A DNA stretch of 64,000 bases from Gordonia zhaorongruii (GCF_007559005.1 NZ_CP041763.1:1644463-1708462), one strand, 5' to 3'. Numbered from the stretch's first letter, positions 44,033-56,761 are shown. Program-made: numbers and translations. Notes: generated from the sequence alone by a model not told the origin.

Positions 44033-45114
44033 GCCTGCACGCACCAGGTCGGAACGTTGCGGCGAAGATGTCAACGCTGGATCGGTTTTTGCCTGTGTGG
44101 ATCGGGTTGGCGATGGTCGCCGGCCTGCTACTCGGGCGCCTGATCCCCGGACTGAACACCGCACTGGAGAAGATTCAGATCGACGGGATCTCCCTACCGA
44201 TCGCCGTGGGCCTGCTGATAATGATGTACCCGGTGCTGGCGAAGGTCCGATACGATCGCCTCGGCACCGTCACCGGCGACCGCCGACTACTCGTTGGCTC
44301 ATTGGTCCTGAATTGGATCGTCGGCCCGGCACTTATGTTCACTCTGGCGTGGCTACTGTTGCCGGACCTACCCGAATACCGGACTGGGCTGATCATCGTC
44401 GGACTGGCCCGCTGCATTGCCATGGTGATCATCTGGAACGACCTCGCCTGCGGTGATCGCGACGCTGCCGCAGTGCTGGTAGCGATCAACTCTGTGTTCC
44501 AGGTTGTGATGTTCGCAGTCCTGGGGTGGTTCTACCTATCGGTTCTGCCCGGTTGGCTCGGGCTGGAACAGACCACCATTGACGCCTCACCGTGGCAGAT
44601 CGCCAAATCAGTGCTGATCTTCCTCGGCATCCCACTGCTCGCCGGATACCTGAGTCGCCGGATTGGCGAACGCCGGCGCGGCCGCGATTGGTACGAGCGG
44701 GCGTTCCTGCCCCGCGTCGGGCCGTGGGCACTGTACGGACTGCTGTTCACAATCGTTCTGCTGTTCTCCCTGCAGGGCGAGCAGATCACCTCTCGCCCTG
44801 GCGATGTCGTCCGCATCGCGGTGCCGCTGTTGGCCTACTTCGCAATCATGTGGGGCGGCGGGTACCTCCTCGGTGCACTCCTGAGACTCGGTTACCAACG
44901 CACCACCACCCTTGCGTTCACCGCAGCTGGCAACAACTTCGAACTGGCGATCGCCGTGGCGATCGGCACGTACGGCGCCACCTCTGGCCAAGCCCTCGCG
45001 GGCGTTGTGGGCCCCCTCATCGAGGTCCCCGTCCTGGTCGCCCTGGTCTACGTCTCCCTCGCCCTCCGTAACCGCTTCACACCCGCTAACGCCGCCGAAA
45101 AGGACATGCCATGA
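44029..45114 (+). CDS. acr3: Acr3 arsenite efflux permease
   Basis: A 361-residue membrane protein with ten helices of the ACR3/BART family: [60 protein letters not shown] and [21 protein letters not shown]. Cys129 and Glu305 fall at the positions shown to be needed for arsenite transport in corynebacterial Acr3. The start overlaps arsR and the end overlaps arsC. It extrudes As(III). Confidence 0.96.
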   Translation: MSLHAPGRNVAAKMSTLDRFLPVWIGLAMVAGLLLGRLIPGLNTALEKIQIDGISLPIAVGLLIMMYPVLAKVRYDRLGTVTGDRRLLVGSLVLNWIVGPALMFTLAWLLLPDLPEYRTGLIIVGLARCIAMVIIWNDLACGDRDAAAVLVAINSVFQVVMFAVLGWFYLSVLPGWLGLEQTTIDASPWQIAKSVLIFLGIPLLAGYLSRRIGERRRGRDWYERAFLPRVGPWALYGLLFTIVLLFSLQGEQITSRPGDVVRIAVPLLAYFAIMWGGGYLLGALLRLGYQRTTTLAFTAAGNNFELAIAVAIGTYGATSGQALAGVVGPLIEVPVLVALVYVSLALRNRFTPANAAEKDMP

Positions 45115-45515
45115 CACCCTCAGTCTTGTTCATTTGCGTCAAGAATGGCGGCAAGTCACAGATGGCCGCTGGCCTGATGCGCCAGATCGCCGGTGACGCA
45201 GTCGAGGCGCACTCAGCGGGCACCCATCCCGGCAACGCCATCAATACGCTCTCAGCCCAAGCACTCGCCGAGGTCGGCGTCGACATCAGCACGCAGACAC
45301 CGACCAGCATCGACCCATACCTGCTGCGAAGCGCCGACAAGGTCATCACCCTCGGCCGCGAAGCTGTCATCGACGCCCCCGGCATCACCGTCGTCAACTG
45401 GGACACCGACGAACCCTCCGAACGCGGTATCGGCGGAATCGAGCGCATGCGCCTGGTCCGCGACGACATCGCCGCACGCGTCGACGCCCTCGCCGCCGAA
45501 CTCGCGCGAGAATGA
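45111..45515 (+). CDS. arsC: Arsenate reductase ArsC, mycothiol-dependent type
   Basis: A 134-residue low-molecular-weight phosphatase-fold protein with a single P-loop cysteine in [18 protein letters not shown] (Cys9), the form seen in corynebacterial single-Cys ArsC1/ArsC2, which use mycothiol and mycoredoxin. The downstream [10 protein letters not shown] and [15 protein letters not shown] complete the family. ATG at 45111 overlaps the acr3 stop. It reduces As(V) to As(III) for Acr3. Confidence 0.94.
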   Translation: MTPSVLFICVKNGGKSQMAAGLMRQIAGDAVEAHSAGTHPGNAINTLSAQALAEVGVDISTQTPTSIDPYLLRSADKVITLGREAVIDAPGITVVNWDTDEPSERGIGGIERMRLVRDDIAARVDALAAELARE

Positions 45516-45630
45516 CGCTGCGGAGCGTTCTTCCATGCCCACCCGAAAGGCCTGGCGGCCTGGGGACCCGACTTGCCCTCTTTGCTAATATCTGCAGGTA
45601 GAAACCCTGCCACGTGATTGAGGACTGCGC

Positions 45631-46023
45631 ATGAGCATCAGCCCCGAACGGGACCGGCCGAACGCGGTCGAGTACATCCTGTACTGCTACGGGAAACGTC
45701 TACCCGACTCGATGCGGGGCTGGGTACGCAACGACCTCGGCGGCCCCGGTGCCGTACGCCGAACTGTCGTCCGCTGGAGTGCCTTGTGCGTACTGGTTCT
45801 GCTGCCGCTGTTCCTGATTCCGACAACGCTGTTCGTGTACGCGAGCATGACGCTGCCGATTCTCATTCCGTTCGTCTACTTCTCGTTCGCACTGAACCGG
45901 GTGTGGCGCCGACACCGGCTGGATCAGCACGGCCTCGATCCGGATATCGCCGACGAGATGAAACGGCAACGGGATGCGCCGATGCACCGGACGTACGCAG
46001 AGAAGTACGGGCCTCGCAGTTAG
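45631..46023 (+). CDS. DUF5313 family membrane protein
   Basis: A 130-residue protein with the DUF5313 opening RPNAVEYILYCYGKRLPDSMRGWVRNDLGGPGAVRRT, two central hydrophobic helices (residues ~50-90) and a charged C-terminus ending AEKYGPRS. This family is largely confined to mycolate-containing actinobacteria and has no known function. GAGGA lies 7 nt upstream of the ATG. It ends 6 nt before the convergent GT87 gene. Confidence 0.88.
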   Translation: MSISPERDRPNAVEYILYCYGKRLPDSMRGWVRNDLGGPGAVRRTVVRWSALCVLVLLPLFLIPTTLFVYASMTLPILIPFVYFSFALNRVWRRHRLDQHGLDPDIADEMKRQRDAPMHRTYAEKYGPRS

Positions 46024-46029
46024 CTACGT

Positions 46030-47280
46030 CTAGCTGCCAGCTCCGGCTTTCCGCATGGATCGCGTCATGGGGACCGGGACCTCGGGACCCGGGCGAGCCG
46101 ACCTCGAGGCCATCGCGAGCACCAGAACCGCTATTCCGAGCAGCGCGTACGAACTGCCGGCTATCTGCTGCCACCACAGCCATTCGAGTTCACGTTGGTG
46201 CGAGTTCGGGAAGAACCTGTGCGCGCCGACCACCGCGACCGATGCGATGACTCCAGGAACCACCAGCCATCCCTTCGACTCCGAGAGTCGCTCGACCGCG
46301 AGCACCGTGCCCACCACGAGCGCCGGAGCCAGCCACACCCAGTGATGCGACCACGAGATCGGTGACACGAGGAGCGCGAACATCGCATTGCACACGAGTG
46401 CGAGCGGAGGGATGTGAGCACTCTCCCGCATGGCTACGACGGTGACCGCCAGGACCAGTCCGCTCAACACCAGCCAGAACACTGTGAACATCGGCTCGGA
46501 TGTGCCCAGTCGCGCGAGCACCGCCTGTATCGACTGGTTCGCTGCATACGGCGAGCCGCTCAAACCGGACATCTGACCGAACCCGCCGAACCAGTACTTC
46601 ACCGATTCGTGCGGCAGCACCAAGAACATCACCGCAGTAGCGACCGCGCCGGAGACCGCAGCAGTAGCCGCGGCGCGATACTCCCGCCGGATCAGGAAGT
46701 ACAGCACGAAGACCGCCGGAGTCAGCTTGATCGCCGCAGCCAGTCCGACCAGCATGCCGCGGGGCCACTTCGCCGTTCGGGCGAGACAGTCGACGGCGAC
46801 AAGACCCAACAGAAGCAAGTTGACCTGACCGAACATCAAGGTCTCGGAAACCGGTTCCAGGCTGAGCATGACCGGCGTCGCCGTCGCCGTCACCCACACG
46901 GCGCGTCGGACCGAGAGCAAGGTCATTCGCCGCAGGACGACGTAGGTCGCGGCAGCCAGCGATCCGATCGAAGCGAGAATCAGTCCCGCCGACGCGACAC
47001 CCCACGGGCTGAACGCGAAAGGAGCCAGCGCCGCCACCGCGAACGGCGGGTAGATGAAGGGCAGTTCCGCCCCGGCTGCGGTCTCAGGCAGCTGTCCGTA
47101 CAGATCTCCACCGGCGCCCAGCGTGTGGATACCGATCCGGTAGACCTCGAGATCGATGAAGCCCTCGCCCTCTCGACCGAGAAGCCAGACTGCGGTCCAC
47201 ACCGCCAACGCTACGGCGTTCACCGAGACCGGAATCGCCCATAACAAGCGTTCCTTCCCAGACGGCAGGTTTCGCATCAT
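46030..47280 (-). CDS. GT87-family polyprenol-phosphate-mannose glycosyltransferase
   Basis: A 416-residue polytopic membrane glycosyltransferase of the PimE/MptC class: the first extracytoplasmic loop FIDLEVYRIGIHTLGAGGDLYGQLPETAAGAELPFIYPPFA has the catalytic Asp-Glu (DLEVY), followed by about nine membrane helices, and SPISWSHHWVWLAPALV near residue 310. Such enzymes add alpha-mannose from polyprenol-phosphate-mannose to PIM, lipomannan or lipoarabinomannan. The exact acceptor is unknown. The start is ATG 47280 or 47277. Confidence 0.9.
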   Translation of the reverse strand: MMRNLPSGKERLLWAIPVSVNAVALAVWTAVWLLGREGEGFIDLEVYRIGIHTLGAGGDLYGQLPETAAGAELPFIYPPFAVAALAPFAFSPWGVASAGLILASIGSLAAATYVVLRRMTLLSVRRAVWVTATATPVMLSLEPVSETLMFGQVNLLLLGLVAVDCLARTAKWPRGMLVGLAAAIKLTPAVFVLYFLIRREYRAAATAAVSGAVATAVMFLVLPHESVKYWFGGFGQMSGLSGSPYAANQSIQAVLARLGTSEPMFTVFWLVLSGLVLAVTVVAMRESAHIPPLALVCNAMFALLVSPISWSHHWVWLAPALVVGTVLAVERLSESKGWLVVPGVIASVAVVGAHRFFPNSHQRELEWLWWQQIAGSSYALLGIAVLVLAMASRSARPGPEVPVPMTRSMRKAGAGS

Positions 47281-47893
47281 TCAACAGACTCCAGTCGGCG
47301 ACCTTGCAAAGGACGAGCGAGAATCGACATTCCGAACATCAGCGCTATTCCCGATGATCCGACCGATTCACTCGCGCTCTGGCCGACCGCGACTAAACCG
47401 TTGCGACAAGCGCAGCAGACAGCGTGAGCACGAGGAAATGGTCGCCCGAGTCCACCACCCTAGACGATGGTCCTATACGCAGCTAACCGCGCGCGTTCAG
47501 GCCTCTATGACGGCGCCGCAAATGCCGCATTCCTCGAACTCTCGACGACTCCAGCGTGCGACCGGAATGAAGAACAATGTGAATTGCTTGTACTCCCGGA
47601 TTCGCAACCAATCTGTCGTATTGTGACAATTCCGACAAGACCGGCTATGGCCTGTTCCAAGACGCTTTCGCTTCGTGCCGTACCCGAACAGAAAGAACAT
47701 CAGGCCAGCGTAATGGTGACCTGTATCGCACGAGCTATCGCTTATGTTGATTGGACTGAGTCCAACACCGCGTTCAGCGGAGCGCGAAGGCTTACGCCGA
47801 GGTGTTCAACGCTCTCCTCGGGTGAGCCGGATTCGGTGGCAGACTCGATGGCGACAGGGAACCGCAAGAACGCATTCGAGAAGGAGCGGGCGG
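47281..47893. other. Gene-free 613-nt region
   Basis: No reading frame with convincing coding bias was found between the divergent GT87 and M20 genes. The stretch is less GC-rich than its neighbours, which may indicate decayed or transferred sequence. The palindrome ATTGTGACAAT (about 47619-47629) is the only motif noticed. It presumably also carries both promoters. Confidence 0.5.
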
Positions 47894-49150
47894 ATGGCGA
47901 CGGAATCTGATCTGAAGACTGTGCTGGACGGGCTGGCCGGGACCCGCGGGTGGCAGGAGGATTTCTACCGGCACCTCCATCAGCATCCGGAGTTGTCGCA
48001 TCAGGAGCATCGCACCGCAACCCAGGTGGCGGAGCGACTCGCCGACACGTCGTTCGACATCCACGACGGCATCGGCGGCGCAGGCATCGTCGGGGTGCTC
48101 CGCAACGGCGACGGTCCCACCGTGCTCCTGCGGGCCGATATGGACGCGTTGCCGGTTCGCGAGGCAACGGGACTCCCCTATGCCAGCACGGCGACGACGA
48201 CCGATGCGGACGGCAGCGAAGTCCCGGTGATGCACGCCTGCGGCCACGACGTGCACGTCACCTGTCTGCTCGGTGCAGCTCAGTTGCTGTCCGACGCCAC
48301 CGATCATTGGACCGGCACGGCGGTGCTCCTCTTCCAACCGGCGGAGGAGACCGGCGACGGCGCTCGCACCATGCTCGACGACAGGTTGACCGATCTGATC
48401 GGCGACGTCGACGTGGCCTTGGCTCAGCACGTACTGCCCTTCCCGGCCGGCATCGTGGGAACCAGGCCGGGTTCGGCACTGTCAGCTGCGGACAGCATGC
48501 GGATCACCGTCCACGGACGCGGAGGGCACGGATCCATGCCCCAGGCCACCATCGATCCCGTCGTCCTTGCGTCGATGATCGTGATCCGTCTGCAGACTGT
48601 CGTCTCCCGCGAGCTCGCTCCCGCCGAACCTGCTGTGCTGACGGTCGGCAGCGTCACTGCGGGAAGCAAGAGCAACATCATCCCCGACCACGCGGTCCTC
48701 GAACTCAATGTCCGCACGTACAGTGCCGACAGCCGTGACACCGTCCTCAACGCCGTGAAGCGGATCGTCCAGGCCGAGTGCCAGGCCTCGGGTTCGCCGA
48801 GGGAGCCGGAATTCGAGCTGTACGACCGCTTTCCGGCCACCGTCAACGACGAGGACGTCACCGAGCGCGTCGCCGACGCATTCCACAGACACTTCGGAGA
48901 GTGCAGCGAGACGCTTCCCCTGCAGACCGCCAGCGAGGACTTCAGCGATATCCCCGATGCTCTCGGCGTTCCCTACACCTACTGGGGAATCGGTGGTGCC
49001 GACCCCGACACGTACCGTTCCGCCGAGGCGGCCGGCCGGGTGTCGGACGATATCCCGGTGAATCACTCCGCGACATTCGCGCCGGTCATTCAGCCCACCC
49101 TCGATACCGGAACGCAGGCTCTCGTCGTCGCGGCGCTGGCTTATCTGTAA
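47894..49150 (+). CDS. M20-family metal-dependent amidohydrolase
   Basis: A 418-residue amidohydrolase (hippurate hydrolase/N-acyl-amino acid amidohydrolase group): HQHPELSHQEHRTA, RADMDALPVREATGLPYAS, MHACGHDVHVTCLLGAA (metal His/Asp/Cys), QPAEETGDGARTML (Glu-Glu), and the lid domain GRGGHGSMPQ. ATG at 47894 follows AAGGAG by 8 nt. It cleaves N-acyl or N-carbamoyl amino acid derivatives; the specific substrate is not readable. Confidence 0.93.
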   Translation: MATESDLKTVLDGLAGTRGWQEDFYRHLHQHPELSHQEHRTATQVAERLADTSFDIHDGIGGAGIVGVLRNGDGPTVLLRADMDALPVREATGLPYASTATTTDADGSEVPVMHACGHDVHVTCLLGAAQLLSDATDHWTGTAVLLFQPAEETGDGARTMLDDRLTDLIGDVDVALAQHVLPFPAGIVGTRPGSALSAADSMRITVHGRGGHGSMPQATIDPVVLASMIVIRLQTVVSRELAPAEPAVLTVGSVTAGSKSNIIPDHAVLELNVRTYSADSRDTVLNAVKRIVQAECQASGSPREPEFELYDRFPATVNDEDVTERVADAFHRHFGECSETLPLQTASEDFSDIPDALGVPYTYWGIGGADPDTYRSAEAAGRVSDDIPVNHSATFAPVIQPTLDTGTQALVVAALAYL

Positions 49151-49287
49151 CCGACGACGCTGCCGAAGTAGTTCGACGCCGACTGCACAACTGCCTTCGC
49201 AGAACGGATCCGCGACAGATCTCGTTTACGTAGCGTGGGCATCAGCAGCTCGAATCGACGTACCTGACCTGTGACAGGAGTTCGATG

Positions 49288-50508
49288 ATGTGGAAGCGCC
49301 GCGACCAACCCGACAGCGGCGGAGTGAAGGTCGGTGACCTGACCGGCCCCCACCTGTCGACCCGGTTCGGGGTGGGCGCGGCCGATCTCGGAACCATGGT
49401 CGAGGCTCCCAACGGCGACATTGTCGCCGTGTTCGGGGATACCTACCGGGAACCACGGGCCGGATCAGCAGACTGGCGATCGCCGGTCATCCTCGTCGGC
49501 GAGCGGGACTCCGCGGGCCGCGTCCAGTGGAAGCACGCCGGAGGCCCGGACCCGGACTACGCACGCCAACTGTGGCCGTACATTCACGATTCTCCTCCCT
49601 GGCGCAACGGCGGCTTCTCGACGGTGATCCCGAGCGACATCCTCCGTGTCGGCGATGACCTGTACCTGCACGTGATGGTGATCAAAGGGTTCCCCACAGT
49701 GCAGTGGACGGAGATCTGGCGATCGGAGGACAACGGGGTCACCTGGGGGCACATGGGTCCGGACGCCACGTTCGCGGCCGACCTCCACCACGGACTCGCC
49801 CAATCCTGGGCGTGGGATTTCAACCCGGACGACGGATGGGTGTACGTGATCTCCACGGCGTTCCAGTCCGGCTCGGGAATGATCCTGCGCGCGGTTCGCC
49901 CCTCCGACATCGGGAATCGGGATGCCTACTTCGGCTGGGGATTCCGCGACGGAACGTGGGCATGGGGCAACGAACCCACGGTCATCACGCCCGACGGCGA
50001 ACTGTGGCGCGAGACTACGTTTCGACGTCTGTCCGACGGTGGACGCGTCGGCTGGGTACTCGGCGGATACTGCATCTCCGACCGTGGACTCTCCTACCGT
50101 GTCCTCGACAGCCCTCTCGACGACGTTCAGCGGCGCACTAAAGCCACGCCGATCACGCAAGCCGGCGACTGGTCGAACGAGGACCACCCGTCCGGGGTGG
50201 TTGCCCAGGCGTACGGCGGCTACATCGTTCCCGGCTCACGACTGGACGTTCCGAACGGGATCGGGCTGTCGGTCTCGCAGTGGAACACCACGACTCACTG
50301 GCCGTACCGCGTGATGCAGTTCGCCACGACGCTGAGCTCTCCCGGTACGGCGTCCACCGATGCGGTCTTGGCGCAACGACTTCCCCATTGGGTCGCTGCC
50401 CTCGATGCCGGTTCTGCGGATCCCTCCGTGACACAGGAGGTTTCGGATGCTCGTGCCGCGCTGGAACGGCTCCGCAGCGCGCTCGATTCCGGGACGGGAC
50501 GTCCCTAA
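49288..50508 (+). CDS. DUF4185 domain protein
   Basis: A 406-residue protein of beta-propeller type: KVGDLTGPHLSTRFGVGAADLGTMVEAPNGDIVAVFGDTYREP, WRSPVILVGERDSAGRVQW, VIPSDILRVGDDLYLHVMVIKGF and NGVTWGHMG, the Asp-box-like repeats of DUF4185. Proteins of this family in actinobacteria are secreted or cell-surface glycan-active candidates, and some act as endo-D-arabinanase-like enzymes; no signal peptide is evident here. ATG at 49288 has AGGAG 7 nt upstream. It overlaps the gabD stop by 4 nt. Confidence 0.85.
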   Translation: MWKRRDQPDSGGVKVGDLTGPHLSTRFGVGAADLGTMVEAPNGDIVAVFGDTYREPRAGSADWRSPVILVGERDSAGRVQWKHAGGPDPDYARQLWPYIHDSPPWRNGGFSTVIPSDILRVGDDLYLHVMVIKGFPTVQWTEIWRSEDNGVTWGHMGPDATFAADLHHGLAQSWAWDFNPDDGWVYVISTAFQSGSGMILRAVRPSDIGNRDAYFGWGFRDGTWAWGNEPTVITPDGELWRETTFRRLSDGGRVGWVLGGYCISDRGLSYRVLDSPLDDVQRRTKATPITQAGDWSNEDHPSGVVAQAYGGYIVPGSRLDVPNGIGLSVSQWNTTTHWPYRVMQFATTLSSPGTASTDAVLAQRLPHWVAALDAGSADPSVTQEVSDARAALERLRSALDSGTGRP

Positions 50509-51878
50509 CCCACCCACACGGTCTTGATGTTGCAGAACTCGAGGATGCCGTTCTGCGCCAACTCGCGCCCGTAGCCGGACCGGCGGATTCCGCCGAACGG
50601 CAGCTCGGGATACGAGACCGTCATGCCGTTGATGAAGACCTGGCCTGCCTCGAGTTCGTTGATGAACCGCTCCTGTTCGGCATCGTCGGCGGTCCACGCG
50701 TTGGAGCCGAGTCCGAAGTCGGTGTCGTTGGCGATCCGGATCGCGTCGTCGATATCGCCCGCTCGGTACAGTGATGCCACCGGACCGAACACCTCCTCGC
50801 GGTACAGGCTGGACGTCTCACTGATCCCGGCGATCACCGTCGGCTCGAAGAACCAGCCCGCGCGGTCGGGACGGCCACCGCCGGTGAGGATCTCGGCACC
50901 GTCAGCGACCGCTGCCTCCACCTGCTTCTCCAGGTCGGCTCGTCCCTGCTCGGACGCCAGGGGCCCGACGTCGGTATCGGCATCCATCGGATCGCCCACC
51001 GTCAACGCTTCGAAACCGGCGACGAAGGCGTCGGTGAACTCGTCGTAGACGTCGGTGTGCACGATGAACCGCTTCGCCGCGATGCACGACTGCCCGTTGT
51101 TCTGAACGCGTGCGGTGACCGCGACCTTCGCCGCCTCCTGCACGTCGGCCGAGGGCATGACGACGAACGGGTCGCTGCCACCGAGTTCGAGCACCGACGG
51201 CTTGACCTCATCCGAAGCGGCTGCTCCGACTGCCCGGCCGGCAGGCTCACTGCCGGTGAGCGTGACTGCGGCGATCCGCTTATCGCGGACGATCGCGTCG
51301 ACCGCTCCGGAACCGATCAGCAGCGTCTGAAAGCTCCCCTCGGGGAAGCCGCCACGAGCGATCACGTCGGCTAGATAGAGCGCAGTCTGCGGCACGTTGG
51401 AGGCGTGCTTGAGAACTCCGACATTGCCTGCCATCAGTGCAGGCGCGGCGAACCGCACCGCCTGCCACAGCGGAAAGTTCCACGGCATCACTGCGAGGAT
51501 CACGCCGAGTGGCTGGTGGCGCGTGTACGCACGCGAAGCACCCACCGCTTCGATGTCTTTCGGATCATCCGACAGCATCTGCTCTGCATTATCCGCGTAG
51601 TACCGGAATGCCTTGGCGCACTTGCCGACTTCGGCGCGGGCCGACTTCAGGGTCTTCCCCATCTCCTGGGTCATCATCGCCGCAGTCGTACCGACCTCGT
51701 CGTCGAGCAGGTCGGCCGTGTTCCTGGCCCATTCGGCGCGCTGGGCGAAACTCGTCGTCCGCTGCGCTCGGGCACGTTCGAGCGCAGCATTCAGCGCATT
51801 GTCGATGTGTTCCGGGCTCGCCTCGTCGAAGATGCGGACGGTTTCCCCGGAGGCCGGATTGATCGATGCGATGGGCAT
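50505..51878 (-). CDS. gabD1: NADP-dependent succinate-semialdehyde dehydrogenase (GabD1 type)
   Basis: A 457-residue aldehyde dehydrogenase, the length of mycobacterial GabD1, with [14 protein letters not shown] at the start, [23 protein letters not shown], general base Glu in [10 protein letters not shown] and catalytic Cys in [12 protein letters not shown]. It oxidises succinic semialdehyde to succinate, feeding the TCA cycle. ATG at 51878 has AGGAGAGGA upstream. It is divergent from the old yellow enzyme by 97 nt. Confidence 0.95.
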   Translation of the reverse strand: MPIASINPASGETVRIFDEASPEHIDNALNAALERARAQRTTSFAQRAEWARNTADLLDDEVGTTAAMMTQEMGKTLKSARAEVGKCAKAFRYYADNAEQMLSDDPKDIEAVGASRAYTRHQPLGVILAVMPWNFPLWQAVRFAAPALMAGNVGVLKHASNVPQTALYLADVIARGGFPEGSFQTLLIGSGAVDAIVRDKRIAAVTLTGSEPAGRAVGAAASDEVKPSVLELGGSDPFVVMPSADVQEAAKVAVTARVQNNGQSCIAAKRFIVHTDVYDEFTDAFVAGFEALTVGDPMDADTDVGPLASEQGRADLEKQVEAAVADGAEILTGGGRPDRAGWFFEPTVIAGISETSSLYREEVFGPVASLYRAGDIDDAIRIANDTDFGLGSNAWTADDAEQERFINELEAGQVFINGMTVSYPELPFGGIRRSGYGRELAQNGILEFCNIKTVWVG

Positions 51879-51975
51879 GGACTGTCCTCTCCTGGCTGTC
51901 GTCCGCGAGCCTACTCGCGTCAGACCGCAGGCTGTTCCGGGAATACCGGCGGGTAGCCGCATCGTTGTGGCCACC

Positions 51976-53061
51976 ATGAGCTTGTTCGAACCCCTGATCA
52001 TCGGTCGTCTGACCCTTCCCAACCGCGTCACGATGGCGGCACTGACCCGCCAGCGCGCCGAGGAGGACGGCGTTCCGACGGACCTTCACGTCGAGTACTA
52101 CGCACAACGCGCCTCTGCAGGCCTGGTCGTCACCGAAGGCACCTTCCCCGCGTTCACCAATCGTGCGTTCCCCGGCCAGGCCGGCATCGCCGACCAGGCG
52201 CAGCAGGACGGCTGGCGTCGTGTCGCCGACGAGGTCCACGACCGCGGAGGCCGCATCTTCATGCAGATCATGAACGGCGGCCGGATGTCCCATCAATCAC
52301 TGACGCGTGGCGTGGTGCCAGAAGCTCCGAGCGCTATCGCCTCGGGCACGCGAGTCCACACATTCGACGGCACCTTCGATGCGCCGGTCCCCCGCGCGCT
52401 GGGCACGGATGAGATTCCCCGTATCGTGAGCGAGTTCGTCGAGGGCGCGCGCCGGGCTGTCGACGCCGGTCTGGACGGCGTGGAGATCCACGGCGCAAAC
52501 GGCTACATCCTCCATGAGTTCCTCGCACCGACCTCCAATCACCGCACCGACCTCTACGGCGGATCACCGGAGAACCGGGCTCGACTCCTCACCGAGGTGA
52601 TCCGGGCCGTCGCCGATGAGGTCGGCGCCGATCGCACTGCAGTGCGCATCTCCCCCGAGCACAACGTGCAGGGAACCGTCGAAGACGATGAGGCGGACGT
52701 CCTCGCCACTTACGGACGTCTTCTGGACGACATCGCCGACCTGCCGCTGGCGTACATTTCGCTGCTGCACAAAGAACCGCAGAGCGCCATCACCCGCCTC
52801 ATTCGGGAGAAGTCACCCGCTCCCCTCGTCTTCAACACCGGTTTCGGCGAGGTGACCCAGCGCGAAGACGCGACTGCAGTCGTCGAGAGCGGCATCGCGG
52901 ATGCCGTCGCGGTGGGCCGAATGCTGATCGCCAATCCCGACCTGGCCCAGCGATGGGAACACGGGCTCTCCCTCAATGATCCCGAGCCTTCCACGTTCTA
53001 CCGGGGCGGCGCTCACGGGTACACCGACTACCCGGCGGCCGAACGTATTGCGCAAGCCTGA
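51976..53061 (+). CDS. Old yellow enzyme family NADH:flavin oxidoreductase
   Basis: A 361-residue FMN TIM-barrel protein of the alkene-reductase group (NemA/xenobiotic reductase): LFEPLIIGRLTLPNRVTMAALTRQRA, IFMQIMNGGRMSH, VEIHGANGYILHEFLAPTSNHRTDLYGGSPENRARLL (substrate-binding His and Asn) and AVAVGRMLIANPDL. It reduces activated C=C bonds or nitro compounds. Transcription likely ends at the hairpin 35 nt downstream. Confidence 0.94.
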   Translation: MSLFEPLIIGRLTLPNRVTMAALTRQRAEEDGVPTDLHVEYYAQRASAGLVVTEGTFPAFTNRAFPGQAGIADQAQQDGWRRVADEVHDRGGRIFMQIMNGGRMSHQSLTRGVVPEAPSAIASGTRVHTFDGTFDAPVPRALGTDEIPRIVSEFVEGARRAVDAGLDGVEIHGANGYILHEFLAPTSNHRTDLYGGSPENRARLLTEVIRAVADEVGADRTAVRISPEHNVQGTVEDDEADVLATYGRLLDDIADLPLAYISLLHKEPQSAITRLIREKSPAPLVFNTGFGEVTQREDATAVVESGIADAVAVGRMLIANPDLAQRWEHGLSLNDPEPSTFYRGGAHGYTDYPAAERIAQA

Positions 53062-53095
53062 AAGAATCAGCAGCGGCGCGCACCTCCGAATAAAA

Positions 53096-53129
53096 AGATC
53101 GCCCCTCCTGTCATCAGGAGGGGCGATCT
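53096..53129. terminator. Bidirectional rho-independent terminator
   Basis: AGATCGCCCCTCCTG (53096-53110) and CAGGAGGGGCGATCT (53115-53129) make a perfect 15-bp stem with a TCAT loop between two convergent genes. The A-run before it supplies a U-tract for the minus-strand lipoprotein transcript; the plus direction has a short pyrimidine stretch. Confidence 0.92.
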
Positions 53130-53144
53130 CTTCGATTCAGAGAA

Positions 53145-53783
53145 TCACTCGGCGGGGACGACTTCGTCCTTGACCTTGACCTCGGTCTTATCGCCCTTCG
53201 AGTCCCAGGTGATCTCACCGTTCTCGAAGGTCGACTTCTTCATTGTGCCTTCTTCGGTCTCATCACTCGTGGGAGCGCCGAGCGGCCCGTCCGAGCCGCC
53301 CTTGCCGTCTTCGGCGGGCTTACCGCTGTCGTCGCGCTTCACGTTCCACGCGTCGCGGATCTTGCCCCAGGTGATGTATGCGGGACCATCGGCCTTCGCG
53401 CTGATGACGCCACCGTCGAACTGCTGGAAGGTAACGCCGCTCTCGCTCTTGCCGGAGGCCTCCGGGCCCGTCAGCGGAGCACCGAGATCCGTCTTCTGCT
53501 TCTCGGTGGCGGTGTTGAACTTCTCTGCGATCGAACCGGTGAGCTTCACCTTGGAGCCGTCGGCAGCGTCGAGTTCGACGTCCTTGCCTGCGTTCTCCTG
53601 GCCTTCCTTACCGCCTGCACCTTCCGATGCGTTCGGATCAACGGCCTGCGAAGCTGAGTTCGCCGCCGAGCCTGCAGCGTCTTTCGCCTTGTCCACAGTG
53701 TCGTCACTGCATCCAGCGGCCACCAGAGTGGTAACTGCCAATGCTGCAGTCACACCGGCTGCCCGGCGCATGGTCTGCCTCAT
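53145..53783 (-). CDS. LGFP-repeat lipoprotein
   Basis: A 212-residue secreted lipoprotein: signal peptide and lipobox VAAGC at about residues 21-25, an Ala/Ser/Gly-rich linker, then an LGFP-like module (EKFNTATEKQKTDLGAPLTGPEAS...VTFQQFDGGVISAKADGPAYITWGKIRDAW), a repeat thought to bind cell-wall arabinogalactan. The C-terminal 60 residues are charged. ATG at 53783 follows AAAGGAAATC. Its product sits on the outer leaflet; the role is probably envelope integrity. Confidence 0.9.
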   Translation of the reverse strand: MRQTMRRAAGVTAALAVTTLVAAGCSDDTVDKAKDAAGSAANSASQAVDPNASEGAGGKEGQENAGKDVELDAADGSKVKLTGSIAEKFNTATEKQKTDLGAPLTGPEASGKSESGVTFQQFDGGVISAKADGPAYITWGKIRDAWNVKRDDSGKPAEDGKGGSDGPLGAPTSDETEEGTMKKSTFENGEITWDSKGDKTEVKVKDEVVPAE

Positions 53784-54151
53784 GATTTCCTTTCGGTTTC
53801 CGAAGTACCTCTCAATGAGCAATGCGGAGCATCGACCCGCTTGGGAGCGTATCGAACATTCTGCGCTCCGTCAGCCCAGCCCTGTATTGAGTCCATACCG
53901 ATTCCTGGGTAATCAGCCCTTCGCTGAAAGCCTCAGCACTGATAACTGCAGGACACACCGCACATTCCGCCATCCTTTATCGATACCAATCTGAGACTTC
54001 CCGCTTCGGCGTTTCGTGAGCGCTCCTCTGTACTCAACCCGACTAACCAGGGTGCGCCAACTCGTCGCAACACGAAGAGTCTGCGGAATACGAACGCAAC
54101 CACAACGGTTACCCGAGCTGAGAGATCAGCCGGACGGACGCCGCTCGGGTG
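53784..54151. other. Gene-free 368-nt region
   Basis: Contains the lipoprotein promoter side and the end of the icd transcript. No frame looks coding and no strong hairpin after icd was seen. Confidence 0.5.
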
Positions 54152-56389
<2,238 letters not shown>

Positions 56390-56761
56390 ATGTAACAGCC
56401 TCTTCCTGTTCGGCGTTCTTGTGGAACTCGTTATAGGTATCGGATCCATTCTCCCGCTGATTGTGACTCAGTGCGACCAGACGCACAGAATGCGAGCTAC
56501 CGCACAGGCGTCGCGTCGCTGACCCGGGTTGCGGGTCCGGCGCGGGATACAGATCGTTCCGGTGCGCGCACGGACGAGCGTCGTCGATTCGACCCGTCGC
56601 CGGCGAGCAACACCTCTAGATTAGTCCCAACCCGTTCCGGCAGTGCGGCCGATCCGATGTCCGGGCCGCGACACTAGGCTGGACCGAGTGATCGCCGCAC
56701 CAGCCTCATCCGAGCGTCGCTTCACGCTCGGCCAGGATTCCGACTCGGACACCGGATCCAC
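56390..56761. other. Gene-free 372-nt region
   Basis: Divergent control region of icd and the LysE-type exporter. No coding frame or long inverted repeat was noticed. Confidence 0.5.

Noticed and set aside
47467..47893. Possible upstream extension or small gene before the M20 amidohydrolase
   Set aside because: The amidohydrolase ATG at 47894 has a good ribosome-binding site and fits family length; the upstream frame is Arg/Ser-rich noise.
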